Assembly (NCBI GenBank): GCA_020349965.1
Contig: CP070705.1
Span: forward strand, 1,570,889-1,634,888
DNA from: Caldifarciminota bacterium
Lineage (GTDB): Bacteria > Hydrothermota > Tepidihabitantia > SM23-42
Direction: 5' to 3'
Length of the DNA stretch: 64,000 nucleotides
The notes below the pieces were generated by a model, which was not told the origin of the DNA, searched no databases, and saw only the letters and a program-made list of their open reading frames with translations. The first letter of the stretch is position 1. The number at the start of each line of letters is the position of its first letter. Positions 62,216 to 64,000 of this stretch are shown piece by piece. A program made the position numbers and the translations under genes.

Positions 62216-62902
62216 ATGAGAAGAATGATTGTACTGTTATCAATATTTTCGTTTGTATTTGGGTCCAATGTTGATCTAATAAATGTTCTGTGCACCCAAA
62301 CGAAGAAAGTCGAAGAAGGTTACACGATCGAGCCTGGCGACGTACTCGAGATCGTCATACTCGGCGAAGAGGAATTGTCAAGAACTCTCATGGTCATGCA
62401 CAACGGCACCATCTCCTTTCCTCTGATCGGCGAGATAAAGGTTTCGGGTCTGTCTACGGAAGATGCTGCTGTATTGTTAGCTTCGGCTTTGAAAAAGTAC
62501 TTCACGCATCCGGTAGTTTCCATTATTCTGAAAAGCCCTACCATACCCTATGTTTCTGTATTCGGTGAAGTACTGCGTCAGGGCGCGGTTGAATATCAGC
62601 GTGGACTGCGCGTAAGCGATTATATAGCACTCGCCGGTGGCCCTACCCCTAATGCACATTTGGGAAGGGTGCGGGTTGCCAGGCTTCAACCCGTGGAACC
62701 GGCACTCATGATCGTAGAGACTGTTGATCTCGGCGGAATTCTGGACAAGGGCCAAATGGCCAAGAACTACGAGCTAAAATCTGGTGACTGGGTTTACGTG
62801 CCAAAGAAATTCACGCTCAACTGGAGTGTTGTGCTTTCAACCCTCACTCTTGCCGTCACGATACTGAATCTCTACGTCACATACGACAGGTTGTCGAATT
62901 GA
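62216..62902 (+). CDS. Polysaccharide biosynthesis/export (SLBB) protein, short
   Basis: The 228-residue protein has a signal peptide (MIVLLSIFSFVFGS) and an export domain (YTIEPGDVLEIVILGEEEL; FPLIGEIKVSGLSTEDAAVLL). One SLBB-like segment follows (VSVFGEVLRQGAVEY; GLRVSDYIALAGGPTPNA). A final hydrophobic helix (VVLSTLTLAVTILNLYV) closes it, as in the protein at 3535. It should form part of the exopolysaccharide channel with the Wzz-like protein downstream. ATG 62216 is chosen for its promoter and ribosome-binding site; the upstream extension has neither. A perfect 13-bp hairpin spans its stop codon. Confidence 0.9.
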   Translation: MRRMIVLLSIFSFVFGSNVDLINVLCTQTKKVEEGYTIEPGDVLEIVILGEEELSRTLMVMHNGTISFPLIGEIKVSGLSTEDAAVLLASALKKYFTHPVVSIILKSPTIPYVSVFGEVLRQGAVEYQRGLRVSDYIALAGGPTPNAHLGRVRVARLQPVEPALMIVETVDLGGILDKGQMAKNYELKSGDWVYVPKKFTLNWSVVLSTLTLAVTILNLYVTYDRLSN

Positions 62903-62917
62903 CAAATTCGACAACCT
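62888..62917 (+). terminator. Perfect 13-bp hairpin across the SLBB stop codon
   Basis: AGGTTGTCGAATT, loop GACA, AATTCGACAACCT. The stop TGA lies at the loop. There is no T run after it, so it is either a weak terminator or an mRNA end-protecting structure. Confidence 0.5.
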
Positions 62918-62949
62918 TGCATAGAGCAAAGAGCATAGCGCATGGCGCT
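62918..62949. repeat. GCATAGAGC-type intergenic repeat, left copy
   Basis: TTGCATAGAGCAAAGAGC followed by ATAGCGCATGGCG. The same words in reverse complement lie at 63410-63438, so the pair flanks the four-helix-bundle gene. A related word is at 50586. Confidence 0.65.
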
Positions 62950-62968
62950 GCAAATACGGTGATGCAAT

Positions 62969-63364
62969 ATGGATAGAGCGGTAAGCATCACACACAACAG
63001 AGTGAATCCGGCCAAATTCAGATTCCAGGATCTTGAGATTTGGAAAATTGCTGTTGAGATTGCCAACATGTTGTTCGATATTGCGGACAGCCTCGATGAA
63101 AGGAGACTATTCCGATTTTCCGAACAACTGCGTGGCGCGGGTATCTCAATGCCGAACAATATTGCCGAAGGATCCGGCAGTAATTCGAAGAGGGATTTCA
63201 TTCACTTTCTGAATATGGCAAGAAGATCAACATTCGAGAATGCCAACATGATAATCATCTATGCAATCCGAGGTCTTATTAGAGAAGAAATAAGAGATGA
63301 AATACTCAGCAAATTGGATGTGCTGTGTCGTAAGATAACAATGTTTCAGAGGACTCTAAGATGA
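62969..63364 (+). CDS. Four-helix-bundle protein (S23/23S rRNA IVP family)
   Basis: The 131-residue protein matches the S23/IVP family: FRFQDLEIWKIAVEIANMLF, then LFRFSEQLRGAGISMPNNIAEG and FIHFLNMARRSTFENAN. Members were first found in insertions within 23S rRNA genes, but free-standing copies are common in FCB and candidate-phylum genomes, often inside surface polysaccharide loci as here. It probably acts as a small oligomeric scaffold; its function is unknown. Inverted low-complexity repeats flank it, which may mean it is mobile. No ribosome-binding site is clear. Confidence 0.88.
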   Translation: MDRAVSITHNRVNPAKFRFQDLEIWKIAVEIANMLFDIADSLDERRLFRFSEQLRGAGISMPNNIAEGSGSNSKRDFIHFLNMARRSTFENANMIIIYAIRGLIREEIRDEILSKLDVLCRKITMFQRTLR

Positions 63365-63409
63365 TTTCATTCTATATACCATTTCATGCTGGGTTCATAC
63401 TACCGTTCC

Positions 63410-63438
63410 CTATGCTCCATGCACCATGCTCTATGCGT
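63410..63438. repeat. GCATAGAGC-type intergenic repeat, right copy (inverted)
   Basis: CTATGCTCCATGCACCATGC followed by TCTATGCG, the inverse of the words at 62918-62949. Confidence 0.65.
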
Positions 63439-63473
63439 GTCAGTCAGTGCGTTAGTTAAGGACTGTTGAAAAG

Positions 63474-64000
63474 ATGCAGAAAAACGCCAACAGAAGAGGT
63501 TCCCGTAAACCCCAAGAAGATACGGTCGATTTCCGCGAGCTCGTAAACGTCTTCCTTCGCCGGAAGAATCTGTTCGTTTACATTGCCGTTCCGATCTTCC
63601 TTGGTATCATAATTGCCCAGTTCGCCCGGCCGTTCACGCCGCTGTACCGGGCGACGTTCGATATCGGCATCACAAAAGAACAGCCCGTCGAGGGACTCTT
63701 TCCGCCGGGCGTTACGGAGACACCTACTGTTCAGATCGGATCGGTCACGCAGCGGGTGATTGCCAGTCTATTGAGCGTCAACCTAGCGGAGAAAGTAGCC
63801 GACACCTTAGGCTTGTATGTTCATGCGAAGAACGGTGTCTCCGACATCAAGGTTGAAGCGCGGATAAAGAAGGATTTTGCAAAGTCGATCGGCCCGCTCA
63901 AACTGAGGGTCATCGACAGTAGGTTTACACTCCACCGGAACGGCGATAAAATAGGTGAAGGTGATCTCGGCCGTTTTGTCGATCTTGACCTGTTCGAGTT
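63474..64000 (+). CDS. Wzz/GumC-like polysaccharide chain-length/co-polymerase protein, partial
   Basis: The frame opens at ATG 63474 and runs off the right edge (175 codons seen). The N-terminus reads DTVDFRELVNVFLRRKNLF followed by a membrane helix (FVYIAVPIFLGIIIAQ) and FTPLYRATFDIGITKE. This is the Wzz-domain pattern of polysaccharide co-polymerases. The periplasmic part follows. Whether a cytoplasmic tyrosine kinase domain is attached lies outside the window. With the SLBB protein it defines an exopolysaccharide export system. The start has only a weak GAAAAG site. Confidence 0.85.
   Translation, partial: MQKNANRRGSRKPQEDTVDFRELVNVFLRRKNLFVYIAVPIFLGIIIAQFARPFTPLYRATFDIGITKEQPVEGLFPPGVTETPTVQIGSVTQRVIASLLSVNLAEKVADTLGLYVHAKNGVSDIKVEARIKKDFAKSIGPLKLRVIDSRFTLHRNGDKIGEGDLGRFVDLDLFE

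Overview
The window is ordinary bacterial chromosome of roughly 48-50% GC (my estimate by eye). It has about 55 protein genes on both strands, tightly packed, and no tRNA, rRNA, phage, insertion sequence or CRISPR array that I can recognise. The organism looks Gram-negative and FCB-like. It has a TonB-dependent receptor with a carboxypeptidase-regulatory domain, a PorV/PorQ-like barrel, and at least five secreted proteins with the C-terminal 'YPNP...G.Y' type sorting domain seen in type IX secretion cargo. It also has OmpA-like proteins and an Lnt N-acyltransferase. The mix (DUF6754 membrane protein, FlgD-like tails, four-helix-bundle S23 gene, UPF0282 metallo-hydrolase) reminds me of uncultured candidate phyla such as WOR-3/Stahlbacteria. 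That placement is inference.

Layout. 1-250 is a minisatellite. 246-3447 (-) is a translationally coupled cluster of four uncharacterised membrane proteins, with a polysaccharide-export SLBB protein upstream (3535-4788). 5224-11619 (+) is an operon of TonB receptor, large secreted protein and PorV-like barrel. It is followed by a Tat-type protein and a secreted lectin-like protein, with a gingipain-like C25 peptidase facing them. 15447-24496 holds a UvrD helicase, a class V aminotransferase, a GAF-GGDEF protein, Lnt, an oxidoreductase and glutamine synthetase. 24595-28127 (+) holds ilvE, an rpiB-like gene, a UPF0282 hydrolase and a MoxR ATPase; a 160-bp gap before moxR carries three perfect DnaA boxes. 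28140-37019 (-) holds a UbiA prenyltransferase, a TPR membrane protein, a secreted Asp-box protein, a DUF1015-serA-aminotransferase serine cluster and a yjbQ gene with an apparent homopolymer frameshift. 37355-43455 holds a GGDEF protein, a small exported protein, FtsK, a DUF362-ferredoxin and a GAF/HD-GYP protein. 43582-45957 (-) is a tspO, DUF523/DUF1722, uvsE operon. 46107-49758 (+) holds a micro-ORF, scpA, FHA-GGDEF, a Ser/Thr kinase and a histone-deacetylase-like hydrolase. 49912-58184 holds a SagB-type nitroreductase, an M14 carboxypeptidase, an isochorismatase-like hydrolase, a nucleotidyltransferase/HTH pair, a geranylgeranyl-reductase-type flavoprotein, lpd and mscS. 58671-64000 (+) is an envelope and exopolysaccharide export locus: two OmpA paralogues, an SLBB export protein, a four-helix-bundle gene and the start of a Wzz-like gene.

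The most striking global signal is regulatory. I find 19 near-consensus sigma-70-type promoters (TTGACA-like, TATAAT-like), 18 of them with exactly a 16-bp spacer. In eleven cases the start codon lies only 5-9 nt past the -10 box, with no room for a ribosome-binding site, so a good part of the gene set is probably expressed from leaderless mRNAs. Genes inside operons and many secreted-protein genes instead have strong AGGAGG sites. A second theme is c-di-GMP signalling: three GGDEF proteins and one HD-GYP protein, one GGDEF protein carrying an FHA domain and overlapping a Ser/Thr kinase gene. A third is families of short, degenerate, dispersed repeats confined to the intergenic gaps.
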